Shown here one piece after another: positions 34,781 through 46,405 of a stretch of 64,000 bases of DNA; within the stretch, counting starts at the first letter, position 1; every line of letters begins with the position of its first letter. The stretch lies in contig JAWZYV010001796.1 in NCBI GenBank assembly GCA_038373885.1, forward strand, positions 645,501 through 709,500, read 5' to 3'. Both the position numbers and the translations under genes were made by a program. The notes under the pieces were generated by a model, which made no database searches, was not told where the DNA came from, and worked only from the letters and a program-made list of their open reading frames with translations. The stretch comes from Cheiracanthium punctorium. Its lineage: Eukaryota; Arthropoda; Arachnida; Araneae; Cheiracanthiidae.

Positions 34781-36330
34781 ACGGATGAATGGCAACACTG
34801 CTGCTGTACACTGATTAGACTGTCACAGAGTTCCGACCTCTATTTATGCTGTGGTGTGTTGAAATCACGTGCTAAACATTTTTCCGTTTTTTGATTATTT
34901 TATTTTCCTTCAAAGATGCTTTTTACCACTATAGTTCAGGGAGAATTGGTGCCCACTGAATTCAACTCTACATGGATATTCAAAACACTTTTTCTGTCAT
35001 AAAAAGCGCATTTTTACTATAATAACTTTTTATTGATATCCAAAATATATACAAGAGAACATATGTGAATCTTTGGCCCTAAGTTAGAAACTTATAGATT
35101 ATTTGCATCGATCTGCCTCTGAAGAAGCTTGGCAAATTATATTTTCTGCGGACATATATTTCTAATTTTGTATTTCTGGTTTATTTCCTGTCAAGGACTA
35201 GGATTGTTCCATGGGCATTCAACAATTAAACTTTATATGTAGATTGGAGGTGGGGGAATACAAATATAATAATTTTTTTTTTGTTGTTGTTGTATCATAT
35301 AAATTTGAAACTTTATTCTGCAAAGTTTCTGAACCTTACAAATATTTTTGTAAAAGCATATATTATTTATAGAAATAATACTGTTTTATGATTTTAGTCT
35401 ACAACTATTTTTTTCAAAGTTAACACATATAATATGAATTATTCTTAAAAATTAAGGTGAGATGCTCAAAATACACACGATATGACTTAACAGTGAAAAA
35501 AAAAAAAAAAAACGCAACGAAAATAAATTATCGTTTCAAGTCAACGAGTTGATATGTTATTTTTAAGGCAGGAAAAAATATATTCTGAAACATCTATCAA
35601 AGCTACGTTTCTTTTAAATATGTAGGCGAGAAAATTTCTCCCAAAAAAAAAGACTAAATTGTTATGTTTATCACCTGTGCTTTTTTACGCTGTACTAAAT
35701 ATATTCACCCCTTACATTATGCTAACACAAGACTGAACGTGTTAAAATTAATAACTTTACATGATTTTTTACCTTCCATAAATCATGCTCTATGTTGAAA
35801 AAGTGTAAGTTTTGATGAATAGTTTTACACCTCAGCGACATAACTTCTTTCATCTTTATTAGGCCTCATCTAATTATAAATTCTTAGTAGAAACACTTTG
35901 TAAAAATGCCGTCGGTTTTATGTAATACTGAAAATATATTACGTTTCACTTTGGTTCGTTTTTTTTTAAAGTCAGCTTCTTTAGAAAACTTAAATCTAAG
36001 CAGTAGTATGAATGCTATGAGCAATAAGTAATATTTTTTTTATTACTAAGCTGACAAAAGTTTACCATAACTTGTTTGCTAGAAATGTTTGGAGGCTGTA
36101 TTTCGAAGTTGCCTGTCCAAACATGAGTTCTCTGTGTTTCGTTCTTTTTCATTGGTTGTAGTTAGACTAACTTTAATTAAAACTAAGTTGAATAAATTAT
36201 TCAACTATTCAGCTTGTTAAGCTTTAAAGAAGAATAATGAATTAATGGGGGGAAATGCATAAAATTTCCTAAAATTTTATTTTAATTCGGGGAAATAGTT
36301 TTAACCCGTCTGCCTCCAGCATTGCAAGAA
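34781..36330. other. AT-rich stretch without recognisable genes
   Basis: Homopolymer A run of about 18 at 35494-35511. No open frame or repeat match. Confidence 0.5.
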
Positions 36331-36803
36331 CAAAAATATCTGGAGTGACTCCACTCGACTTCCCGAATACTTGCGATTAATCCTTACCAAGCAGTTATAT
36401 TTTATCGATGAATAATTCCGCAAAAATTCTTCTTTTTTTCAATTTGAGCTCAATCGAATGTGCCGTTTAAACGCTAGCTCAAGAAGTTCCCCCTATAGGC
36501 CATAATGTAAAAGAAATCTTTGTCGTAGCCCTGTAGAAAAATTATCTCTTATACGCATCAAAATCAATACCGGTCTTACGATGGTGGTTTATAACATATG
36601 AGCTCAATCGAATGCCTCGTATAGGAGCTATCGTATTAACTCACATACACACATACACATATACACACACACATACATACATCTCGTAAAAATAGCATAA
36701 ATGAATTCATAAGACCTCAAAACGTATAAATACACCAAAATCTCGAAGTCGAATGTTTTCATGATTGTAATATTTTCCTTACATGGTACATGTTCGGAAA
36801 GTA
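36331..36803 (-). repeat. Dispersed repeat X, copy 2
   Basis: The left edge ATCTGGAGTGACTCCACTCG matches the left of copy 3 at 58862. The body has two rounds of TTGAGCTCAATCGAATG (36445, 36599), TTTGTCGTAGCCCTGTAG, AATACCGGTCTTACGATGG, then a (CA)n run and the terminal palindrome at 36772-36802. Overlapping short reverse frames are not coding. Confidence 0.7.
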
Positions 36804-37249
36804 CATTTGGGAATGACAAACCTTTCCATAAAATTACTTTCCCCACTCCTTACATTCGCAGTAGTCTCAAAGTGATGTGGCGTGCAAACAACACAGTGTT
36901 TTAGTTTTTTCGGAGTCATTTAGACGGTTAATCTATCAAAATAGCATTAGAATACGATATTAATTTATTCTTCTTTTGCTCTAGAGGTTTCTAAAATGCC
37001 AGTAAAAGAAAAGTGAATACAATGGCTAACAAAGGCCATGCCTTGTTATACAAGCTTTAAAATGTGTGTGTGTGTGATTTGCAGGGTAAAACCATACTTG
37101 AGTTTTAAATGTGGTTTTACTTTTTACAAATTTGTCTTGCATTAAAAAATTATCATAGTAAACAAAAATAAATTTAATATACAAGATATGTTCGAAGAGC
37201 TCGATGAATGGTTCCATATAATGGCAAGAAACACGGTAAACAAGCAAAA
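36804..37249. other. Stretch without recognisable genes
   Basis: A 9-bp inverted pair GTAAAACCA/TGGTTTTAC frames 37086-37121. It could be the decayed end of the neighbouring mariner, but I cannot pair it with a left end. Confidence 0.35.
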
Positions 37250-38840
37250 TACCTTTCCTAGCATTCAAAATAATCACAATTAGCAACAATACACTTTTGT
37301 TAATATCGCCTGTTTAGTTGCTGGAAACTGACAGCAAACACTTCTTTTGGTGTGGCTCGAAATATGCTTTTGGATCTGTGCAATGTCGCAGAGTTCAGGC
37401 ATTTCAAGACTCTTCTCAGGCGAGAAAATAAGAAAAAAATCTCCAGATTCCAAACCTGGAGAATAAGGAAAATGTTCAAAACTGCAACTTGCCTTGTAAG
37501 GAGGAGGAGCCTCACGCGGGACGCAGTGTGCAGACGGCTGCTGAAGTGGGACTCCAACTTTGTCTCAAAATCTTCTGATTTTAAGGATTTGTTTTCGAAA
37601 TTTCGAAGACAATTCCTCTCGCGCTACGCCTGTGGTTGACAGTTGTACTCGAGGGTACAAATTCATGATGAATCTAGCCCTTGCTGTTATCAGAAACGAT
37701 CAAACACGTCTCGGAATTCGTCAAATGGCATTTTTTAGTAAAGAGGCTGAAATTAAACTCATTCGATGAACTATCGCTTGTTCTCCGGATTGTACTGGCA
37801 AGACTCATCCCCTGTAAAGATCATTTTCGAGAATTGCGAATTCCGATCACACATCCAAAAATTATCCAGAAGTTTCCTTCCGGTGTTTATTTTCTCGTCT
37901 GGCAGCTTATGTGGTACAAACTGCGAAAAAATCTTACGCTTATGCAAATGTTCCTGAGCGATGTAGCATTCACTGTCCAGGCTTACCTACAATTCCCCTC
38001 TTATCAATGTTTGAAGGCCATATTACACGAGCGAAATTTCCATCAATTTTGTTGCTACAACCAGTTGCAGAAACTCGTTCCTTCAAGTGGATGAGCCGAG
38101 ACGTGCACGCAGGGTTGTCAAAATAAACAAACTCTGGTGTGCTCACAAACGCCAGAGATTCGCCTAATTGATGATTGCAATCATATATAGTACATCACCT
38201 CAGCAACCTTTTCAAATATTTGGAATCTCAATGATTTTATAAATGTTATCATTTACTGATGCTTTCAATCAGATCTATTTCCATTCGCTATTCTATTGAG
38301 GATAAATATTTTCTTCGCTCATCATTACGATCGGTATCGCTGAGTCTTCCGCCGTCTTGTGACGTAGTGATAGGAATCACTATGATTAGCTGACGTTCCA
38401 GCAACCAGCAATATTTTCGCCTCTGAACGAAAAAGTTTGAAATGACGTTCCTTAGGTAAAAGAGAAAAATCTCCACGAAAGAGGTTTCCGCACATGGTTG
38501 AGGCAACCAAATTGCTGAAAATTTTGTTCGTGTAATAAGGCCTTTAGACAGGGAGACGGTTATCCACAAGATTCCGGAGCATACGTCAGATGCTGTCTGG
38601 GGCTGTGCTTGTTATGATTAACTCGAAAGGGGATCATCCCCGTCATCTTACCTTCCAGCTCTAGAGAAGTTTAAACCACCAAAAAAAAACACTTTTTTAC
38701 TTATTGCTTCTACACTGTACACTTTCTCTAACATCCCATGAGTCCCTGTCACATTTTCGTTAATTTGAACTAACTTTCGATGTTCACGCGTTGTTCTATT
38801 TTGCAGTGCCACCCCTTCTCACATATACTAATTGCACTAA
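37250..38840 (-). pseudogene. Mariner-family transposase, old fossil split by a MITE
   Basis: Minus-strand reading, high to low coordinates, gives decayed mariner order: an N-terminal piece near 38580-38800 (WFK-like, GR-DD-DDPLS), then after an inserted element HLHKRKIFSQFVPHKLPDEK and RKLLDNFW near 37880-37960, the first catalytic Asp in FTGDESCQYNPENKR near 37790, HHEFVPSSTTVNH near 37650, and SYSPG-LESGDFF near 37440-37470, ending CIVANCDYFEC near 37270. The third catalytic Asp of YSPDLAP reads Gly, and many stops and frameshifts are present. Subtracting the inserted 532 bp leaves about 1.05 kb, the usual mariner gene length. No terminal repeats were confidently placed. It is much more decayed than the mariner at 40779. 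Confidence 0.8.
38014..38545. mobile_element. TIR MITE (AGGCC-TATTACACG ends), possibly PIF/Harbinger-type
   Basis: AAGGCCATATTACACGAGC at left is matched inverted by TTCGTGTAATAAGGCCTT at right, and the similarity continues inward about 70 bp through CAATTTTGTTGCTACAACC versus its complement. The three bases outside are TGA and TTA, loosely a TWA duplication, so a PIF/Harbinger origin is suggested only. It interrupts the mariner fossil. Confidence 0.75.
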
Positions 38841-40475
38841 ATTGGTTGTAGGGAGCACTTGTACTTAAAACTCCTGATTTGGAGGCTAGACAACATGTAT
38901 CTCACTATATCTGCGTGAGCGCAACATCCTAACAGCAATAAACATTATAACAGTAGTTCAGATATAAAAGACAGAAATAACAGTAGTTCAATAAACATTA
39001 ATTTTAATCTGGACAAACATATAATAATCAATTTGTAAAATAAACAAAAAGAAAAAAATATGTGCTTTTGTATTTCTCGAAATATTTTGGAATTAAGTTT
39101 TATTATTCTTTTGCATGATATAGCTTAACTGTTTTTCGTCTTACGGGCATTCATAATTGTTTTAATAAATCAAAGCATCACGCGTAAAACATTATGCAAT
39201 TAGCTCTTTCTTCAAATGTGATTTTTCCCTTTATTTACATTTTATGAGGGTTTGCCTTTGTTCAACTATGGGACTGTTCATCGAATTTTTCGAACGAACC
39301 TTATGATAGCATTTACTAATATTCATATACTGTTCTTACCTGAAAGTTTTTCATCCCACGTATAAAAGCATCATGTTAGGATGAGAAATTTCATCACTTA
39401 CCTATAAGAAAAGCATTTATATATATTAACAAAAAGAATAATAAGTAATAATGTCAGTATGTTTTAAAGAAAATTTACGGCATCCAATTTCGTATGATTA
39501 CAGATATTTGCATGATTAAATTACACCTGAAAAACTCTTTTAGCCAACCATTTACTTTCGAAACAGTTGTTAATAGACTTAGCTGCCAACCATTTCTGAA
39601 TATAATTAACCACTTTTGGTAAACAGTAAATTTTGTCTTAGAATATAGCAAATTTTTTAAGCTTAAGGGATGACCTGCTTTATTTTGAAAAAAAATACTC
39701 ACACAAAATACACTGTTAACAAAAAGTAGTTAATTGTATTGTTGCATTACTGGCAGCTATAGCAATAGGCATACACATTCAGCAACAAAACATTTTTTTA
39801 AAATACAGTAAATACTCATGTTACATAGCTTTCACAAATATATGTTAATTAAAAAATAAAACAAAAAAATGGTACATAGTTCACAACATTTACAAAAAGT
39901 AAAATTTCCACTTAGAATAGTTAACATGTAGAAAGTAGCCGCCCATTTGATGAAAGTTAACCGAGTTATTCAATTTAAAAGAATTTATTTTTTTATTATT
40001 TTTTTGAAAAAATTTTCCTCTGTTCGCAGAGATATCAAATAAGATACAGTGTGACTTTTTTTTTCATGACATCTTTTTTTTCCTGTTTCACATCAGCCAG
40101 CGAGTATTTTTCTCAGTAATTGATACTAACCAAGCAAGCAACGTTCAGAAGCAAAATTAAATTTAATTTTCTAGGTACGTGCAAATATATGTATTTTTCT
40201 GCTTGATATAAAGATAAGATATTCAAATACTTCAGATGCTCAGTTTATATAACCCTAACAAATTGTCAAAAAATATTTACGCATAAATCTATCAATCCGT
40301 TTTTTTAATTGCAGAAAGATGGGATTAATTTTGTTTTCCCGTAATACGTTAACCCCTTCCATTTCTTTCTCGTGATTTTTCCGGGGACGAGAGTTCTTAA
40401 GTTAAGCGCCAGAAAAATTAGAGCATTTCAAATATTATGCACGGATTTTTTTTTTAATCGAAATGTCCAAAAAAC
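38841..40475. other. AT-rich stretch without recognisable genes
   Basis: ATAACAGTAGTTCA is repeated near 38948 and 38978. Words near 38995-39060 (AAACATATAATAAT, AAATAAACAAAAA) recur near 42500-42540, so part is an old repeat. No gene. Confidence 0.45.
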
Positions 40476-40753
40476 TTAACCCATTCATGCCTGGATATTT
40501 TTGCGACTTTCTTTTGCTAACACCAGCAGTAATTGATAAATTTCTGATGTCAACTTTTTGAACAAGGGATGATTTCATTTAAAATCATTATGTATAAAAA
40601 TTGAAATGTCAACATCCTACTTGGCCGTATTAAAATATTTTGTGGAATTGAGGTTCAATACTCGCGAATAAAAGCTAGGAAAAATAAATAACGTTTTCGA
40701 CTGATAGCGTAAATGCCGTCCCAAAAAAGGGACGCTAGGCATAAATAGGTTAA
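40476..40753 (-). mobile_element. TTAA-flanked MITE family II, copy 2
   Basis: TTAA at 40476-40479 and 40750-40753. The ends are CCCATTCATGCCTGGATA and CTAGGCATAAATAGG. It is nearly identical to the inverted copy at 41711; both share TTTCTTTTGCTAACACCAGC and GTCCCAAAAAAGGGACGC, the latter a perfect local palindrome core. Confidence 0.88.
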
Positions 40754-40778
40754 AAAATGAATGCCTATTCTCTACAAA

Positions 40779-41644
40779 CATTCTGTCAAAAAAGTTCCGG
40801 GGATTGATCATTTAAAAGCACGGTTAAAGAGATTGTCACAATTCTTTCTGTCGCCAAGTTGGCACAACTGTCCTATACACTGACGCAGAGTTTGAGCGTT
40901 ATCTGTCATTTAGTTTGTTTACAGTGATCGATTTTGTCAGTTCATTTCAAGTGTGTTTTGCAATTTTTGCATTCATAAAACGCATTGTAACTGGTGATGA
41001 GACATGGGTTTACGAGTTTGACATGCAAACCAGTCAACAAGCTTCGAAATGGCACCTTCCAACTGAGCCGAAACCAAAAAAAAAACCTCCTCAAAGTCTA
41101 TAAAACGTCAAGGTTATGTTGACAGTTTTCTTTGATAATCGCGGTGTTGTGCACTCGGAATTCTTGCCAGAAGGTCAGATCGTAAATAAAGAATATTATC
41201 TGAGCGTTATGCGGCGATTGAGAGAGAAAATTCGTCGAAAAAGGTCCGATTTGTGGAAAGAAAACTCTTTGCACCACGACAACGCACCATCTCACAAGGC
41301 TATCATTGTGAACGAATTTCTGACCCAAAACTTAAATAATATCGAACAACCACAATATTCACCCGATATCGCTCCAGCCGACTTTTTTTCTCTTTCCACA
41401 ACTTAAGTTACCACTTCAAGGCACCCGTTTTCAGTCGACAGAAGACATAAAACAGAAATTCGCTGCGAGAACTGAAGTGAATTCCGAAAAATGCGTTTAA
41501 AAAATGTTTTGATGATTGGAATATTCGCTGGAATAAGTGTATTATTTCGAAAAGGGTATACTTTGAAGGCGATAAAATAAATTTGGATGAATAATAAACA
41601 TTTTGTGTTTTATTGACTAATTCCCGGAATTTTTTGACAGAATG
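40779..41644 (+). mobile_element. Mariner element with N-terminal deletion, 866 bp
   Basis: The terminal repeats CATTCTGTCAAAAAAGTTCC and, at right, the complement ending GACAGAATG. TA follows on the right (41645-41646); the left flank reads AA, a probable mutation. At 866 bp against a usual 1.3 kb, about 0.4 kb encoding the DNA-binding domain is missing. It sits between two inverted MITE copies. Confidence 0.9.
40960..41604 (+). pseudogene. Mariner DD34D transposase, catalytic domain only
   Basis: This fragment begins at FIKRIVTGDETWVYEFDMQT, which holds the first catalytic Asp. After one in-frame TAA at 41101-41103 it continues NVKVMLTVFFDNRGVVHSEF, then LHHDNAPSHKA with the second Asp, and QYSPDIAPADFF with the third, so the DD34D triad is complete. 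An extra T in the T-run near 41383-41389 shifts the frame (FFLFPQLK follows in the other frame), and a further shift near 41500 precedes CFDDWNIRWNKCIISK and the end at GDKINLDE, stop near 41602. The N-terminal helix-turn-helix domains that bind the ends are deleted. The few lesions suggest this is the youngest transposase gene in the window. Confidence 0.9.
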
Positions 41645-41710
41645 TACACTTATTTTTGTACAATATTTTTTAAATAAAAAGTAGGTACTTTCATGATCAT
41701 TTTCTTGAAA

Positions 41711-41989
41711 TTAACCCATTTATGCCTAGCGTCCCTTTTTTGGGACGGCATTTTCGCTATCAGTCGAAAACATTATTTATTTTTCCTAGCCTTTATTCGC
41801 GAGTATTGGACTTCAATTCCACAAAATATTTTAATATGGCCAAGTAGGATGTTGACATTTCAAATTTTGATACATAATGATTTTAAATGAAATCATCCCT
41901 TGTTCAAAAAGTTGACATCAGAAATTTATCAATTACTGCTGGTGTTAGCAAAAGAAAGTCGCAAAAATATCCAGGCATGAATGGGTTAA
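41711..41989 (+). mobile_element. TTAA-flanked MITE family II, copy 3 (inverted)
   Basis: TTAA at 41711-41714 and 41986-41989, ends CCCATTTATGCCTAGCGTCC and CCAGGCATGAATGGG. By eye about 95 percent identical to copy 2 when inverted. An overlapping 65-codon frame is not a gene. Confidence 0.88.
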
Positions 41990-42544
41990 TGCTACCATTA
42001 AGGGATTAAAGACAAAATTTTAGTAATTGCAATTGTAGGAACAATTATGCGTTTATGAAATACTATATATGTGCTAAATGGATGCCGAGATTTTGCTACT
42101 AACATCGTAGACGTAAAAATATGAGTTTTTCAGAATTTGACAAATATATTATGCTTTGTCAGTATCTCAAGTGGAGCACACACCAGAAACCTGGTATACA
42201 GTCTCAATCCCCTTCGTCAAGGTTTGGCTTTTTGCTAGTGTTTACATTCTTACTTATATTTCTTCTTTTATGACAGTGACTTCACTTAATAAAGGTGTAC
42301 ATACATATTTTGTAAAAATTAATTTGTCTACTTAAGCTGGTACTATAATATTGATATTATAATATCAAAAGTACAAATCTTTCATCAACGGACTTGTAAA
42401 CAAGAGCGGTGCAGAATTTATTCAGACGCTTTGTACATTGGAGCTTTTTAACAGCAAAATGAAAAATAGTGAAATAGTTCAAGAAACATCAATTTTAATC
42501 TGTGCAAACATATAATAATTTGTAAAATAAACAAAAAAGGAAAG
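41990..42544. other. AT-rich stretch without recognisable genes
   Basis: Words near 42500-42540 repeat those near 39020-39050. No gene. Confidence 0.4.
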
Positions 42545-42960
42545 TATAAGGCAGGCCCGTACTACCTCCTTTGAGGGTCCTCGTCTGGAGATTGCAAAAG
42601 GGCCCCTTACTGCGGAATTCAGTGGGAATAGAATATTAGGATATGTAATATTTGAAAATTAGGCTTACGTGCCTAAAAACAATATTTAAGTATTTTAAAG
42701 CTGTTGATTCTTCGGGGGCCCGTCGCGACACGGGATCCTCCGCTACACCACTGTGTAAAGGCTACACCACTCTCTAAAACAAACTACTTTGGTATATTAC
42801 TTTGGCATACATCAAATTACTTAATTATACTTAAATTAATTAATTTTAAAGTAGTGTATCCCTTTTTGGGAGGCCTCAGTGGGGCCCCCTTAGGCCGGGG
42901 GCCATCGGCAATTACCGACCAGTAGACCTGGCCAGTGCTGGCGTGGTATGATGTGCCTTT
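42545..42960. repeat. GC-rich repeat island, unclassified
   Basis: The ends are GC-rich (GGCAGGCCCGTACTACC at left; GGGGCCCCCTTAGGCC and GACCTGGCCAGTGCTGG at right) around an AT-rich middle, the typical profile of a non-autonomous DNA transposon or 3' end of one. I could not define clean inverted ends. The word GGGCCC with CCTGGGCAGTTGCCC near 50670 may be related. Confidence 0.4.
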
Positions 42961-43328
42961 GGTACTTCTCGAAATGCTTTTGCATTCAGTACTCTTACGC
43001 GTGATGTATTTTAACTGTTTTTCATCTTACTGGAATTCATGCTTGTTTTAATTAAACAAGGTAACGTACGTAAAGTATTATATAATTTGCTACTTTTAAA
43101 AAAATAATATGAATTTTCCATATATTTATCTTCTTTTTTTAGTTTAAGCATTTAAGTCATTCTTGATATATTCTAACAGAGGCCTTTTAAATTCCATAAA
43201 CGAACCGTGTTGAATTAAAAATGTGGATTTTAAAATAAAACCTTCAGTGTCATAGAACTTGCACTGTTTAAAAATGTTTAGTCATCAATTTTTATAATTA
43301 AATACAGTGGCAATTTGCAGTCTACCTG
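42961..43328. other. AT-rich stretch without recognisable genes
   Basis: No supportable feature is visible. Confidence 0.4.
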
Positions 43329-43760
43329 TTAACCCTTTGAAGGTCATTTATAAATGCCGAAAAAAAGGCAGCCGTTAACTACCAGCAATATGGCGGTCGA
43401 TAGAATCGCTCATCCCGTGCCACACATCGAGACCATTGATGTTGTTGGTAGTTAAATCGAACGATGGAAACGTGTGCCCTTTTTCCAGCTCTGGGCAGTC
43501 TATCTAGCTGATCTTCTATATCGATGTATTTCGATTGTATTCTCCACTTTTCAGCAGATGCCAGTACTGTTAAAAATAGTTTTGACATCCATTTTACAAA
43601 TAATCGACGATTTTTATGGGAAATTATGTGCTAAATAGTAAAGGATTCTCGTGTAACTATGTCCTCTTTAATTTTTTTTTCATTGAAATCAAATTTATTC
43701 TTCGTGAGTGAAAACAATCAAAATGTCAGAATTGTGTCCTCACGACGAGGACACCGCGCT
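43329..43760 (+). mobile_element. TTAA-flanked MITE family I, copy 3 (right end cut)
   Basis: TTAA at 43329-43332 followed by CCCTTTGAAGG. The internal arms TTAACTACCAGCAATATGG and GTTGGTAGTTAAATCGA are inverted. The right end stops at ACACCGCGCT, about ten bases short of the expected end, exactly where copy 4 begins. Confidence 0.75.
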
Positions 43761-44256
43761 TTAACCTTTTGAGGCGCAACCCTTTCCCAATGCTGAAAAA
43801 AGGGCAGCCATTGCCATCTCTCGACTTAACTACCAGCAAGATGGCGGACGAGTGAAGCGTTCATCGCGCACCACAGATCTAGAGACCCTTTTTTGATGAC
43901 AGCTGGCTGTGCTGACACAGCCAGCTGTCATGATGCGCGATGAACGTTTCAATCGTCGGCCATCTTGCTGGTCGTTAAGTCGAGCGATGGCAACGGCTGC
44001 CCTTTTTTCAGCATTGGGCAATCTATCCAGCTGTTCTCGCATTCTTCCATTTTTCAGCAGATGTCAGTACTGTTAAAAATAATCGGGACAATTTTTTTAC
44101 GAGAAATGACGTGCTAAAATATAAAGGATTCTCGTGGAGCTATGTCACCCGCAACTATTTTTATAGAAATCAGATCTATTCTTCGTGACTGGCAACAGTC
44201 AAAACGTCAGAGTTTAGTGTTCCCAGAGCGGGAACACTGCGCCTCAAAAGGGTTGA
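43761..44256 (+). mobile_element. TTAA-flanked MITE family I, copy 4, with perfect central palindrome
   Basis: TTAA at 43761-43764, end CCTTTTGAGGCGCAACCC; right end TGCGCCTCAAAAGGGTTGA with TTGA for TTAA. The centre TGACAGCTGGCTGTG (43897-43911), loop CTGA, and CACAGCCAGCTGTCA (43916-43930) is a perfect 15-bp stem, and homology between arms extends outwards (CGTTCATCGCGCA / TGCGCGATGAACG), so most of the element can fold back on itself. Confidence 0.82.
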
Positions 44257-45383
44257 AACCACTTCAAAACCATCCTACTTTAATAATGATTTGTTTCCTA
44301 TCTGTCTCTTTATGCACGTAGTTATTATAATTTAGTGCACGGAACATATGTTGCTGATATCATGAGATATTTACACTCTCACAGTTGTTAATGATACATA
44401 TTAACACGAAAACAATTATAAATCATTACCACATAGATTACAAGTTTACCGCACTGCTTATCTATTACTGATACTGCCAACAGTTTACAACCCGATGTTT
44501 GTTTATGACCTGCATTAATTCGCAAAACAGGTGTGAATCAGGATCAAATGGATTTCTAGTATTTAGTACTACTCCTTGTTAGTGTCAAGTATGCTAACAT
44601 TCCGTGAGTTATCTAAAACATTCGAGATAGATTATTTAACACTTTATATCAAGAAAATAGCATCCATCCAACCTCTGGGGAGTGACTGTTTAATCGTTAT
44701 AGAGCAATTTGTTAAGAATTCATAATTTAAAGGAGTGACTTTGCAGTCTTAGATAATTAATGTACTGAATATTTTTCCTATTTCTAATGGCTGGAACACA
44801 CAGCTACTGTTCCGGCTATTTCATTCCAGGTGTTGGTTATTTCATTACGGGGGGAAGCGCCTATTATGCAGACCAACGTCACCCCCTAGTTTTGAACCAA
44901 TTTCATATGAGAGACCTAGAACCTGAATTCTGCACTCTCAAATGCATCCTTTGAATATGGAGGACATTGGTGTCACAAACAGATTTTATGTGCACCAGCT
45001 CCCATTAGCGTACACGGTTCCACAGTAGCGCAACCGAGAGAGGCGTTCACCCTCCCAAACACTTGTGCTGCTTCACTCTCCGTGTTCTTACGGGAACGGA
45101 GCTTAGTGTCTAGGCCACTGGAGGACCATACACTGAATATGATTACTTTATTTTCATTTATATTCTGAGTAACAGATGAGTTCGATCTCCTTAATTTTGT
45201 TCATAAATGCACAAGAATTCTAAAATAAATATGTTACATGATGTGCACTTATACCCCAGCCTCAATGTCCATGAGATTTTAATTTATAAACATGAAAGAA
45301 ATTCCTGATAAATAATTATATTGAGTTTTATCGAATATGTGCCAGTTTATAGAAAATGAAACTATTTATAATAAAATTATATC
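44257..45383. other. Stretch without recognisable genes
   Basis: A moderately GC-rich patch at 44840-45110 has no open frame of note. Confidence 0.4.
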
Positions 45384-45576
45384 AGCCCGGGTTGTATAGT
45401 GGCTGGAGAACAACCACTGTACCTCATCGCGGTCCGAGCTCGATTCCTGAAATGAACTAGGATGTCATTCATTCGACCCTTCATAGGAAATAACGTTGCT
45501 CCCCCAATTTGATGACTGAGCAATAGTGTGTAAACCTGCTCTTAGAAATATAAAATAATAATAATAATAATAAATT
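45384..45576 (+). repeat. tRNA-derived SINE, copy 2, with (ATA)n tail
   Basis: CAGCCCGGGTTGTATAGTGG heads the element, with a B-box-like GCTCGATTCC at about 45438-45448 and the body CATTCATTCGACCCTTCATA, matching copy 1. It ends in (ATA)n at 45550-45575, a typical SINE 3' tail, which sets the strand and the 3' boundary of the family. Confidence 0.8.
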
Positions 45577-45902
45577 TAAAAGATCTTTGAAGTACTTAAA
45601 ATATTTATTATACTTAAAATATAATTATTAAATTTTTATACGAGGATAGTTAGATGAGGCAAGTTTATATGAACATGAGCATTTGGCTTTCTTCATTACA
45701 AATACAGAGCGATAAAAATTTTTCTTTTCTATGTATAAAGTGCAGGAGGGTGGTGGATGGAGGGCAGGGTATGTGTCCATTTGGGAAAATTTTCTTCAAA
45801 AACTTTTTACATTCAAAAGAAACTTCGTCAACGAATCTCCGAAGATCGCTAGAAAACGGACATAATCGTGAGACGGTATAGTGGAATAATCGTTTACACT
45901 TT
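45577..45902. other. AT-rich stretch without recognisable genes
   Basis: No supportable feature is visible. Confidence 0.35.
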
Positions 45903-46405
45903 GCACAGACTTATCGAGCTGCCCTTGTAACATATAAATTATTTTAAAGAAATTCATTTAAAGATAAATCCGTAACTCCGACCTGCATAGCCTAAAAAGA
46001 AATCTGATTTTTTTAGTGCAATGAATAAACATTAAGATGTTTATCGTTTTCACTAATAAAACTTTAAATATCTCACCTGAATTTAATTTATGCAATAATG
46101 AATTTATCCCAGTTATGAAACCAACAGGAGGCAACGCTATAGTAGAATCATAGTTTAGACTTAGCACAGACTTATCGAACTGCCCTAGTAACAAATAAGT
46201 TATTTTAATTCAAAGAAATTCACTTAACGATAAATCCGTAACTTCGACCTGTATAGCCTAAAAAAGAAATCTGCCTTTTTAGCGCAATTAATAAAGATGT
46301 TTATCATTTTCACTAATAAAACTTTAAATATCTCACCAGAATTTAATTTATGCAATACTCAATTTTTCCCAGTTATGAAACCAATAGGCGGCAAGCAGCA
46401 AGGAA
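45903..46405 (+). repeat. Tandem duplication, period about 259 bp
   Basis: GCACAGACTTATCGA begins units at 45903 and 46162. Both run through GATAAATCCGTAACT, CGACCTG-ATAGCCTAAAA, CACTAATAAAACTTTAAATA and CCCAGTTATGAAACCAA. Differences are scattered substitutions and small indels, so it is older than the 137-bp duplication at 20086. Confidence 0.88.
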
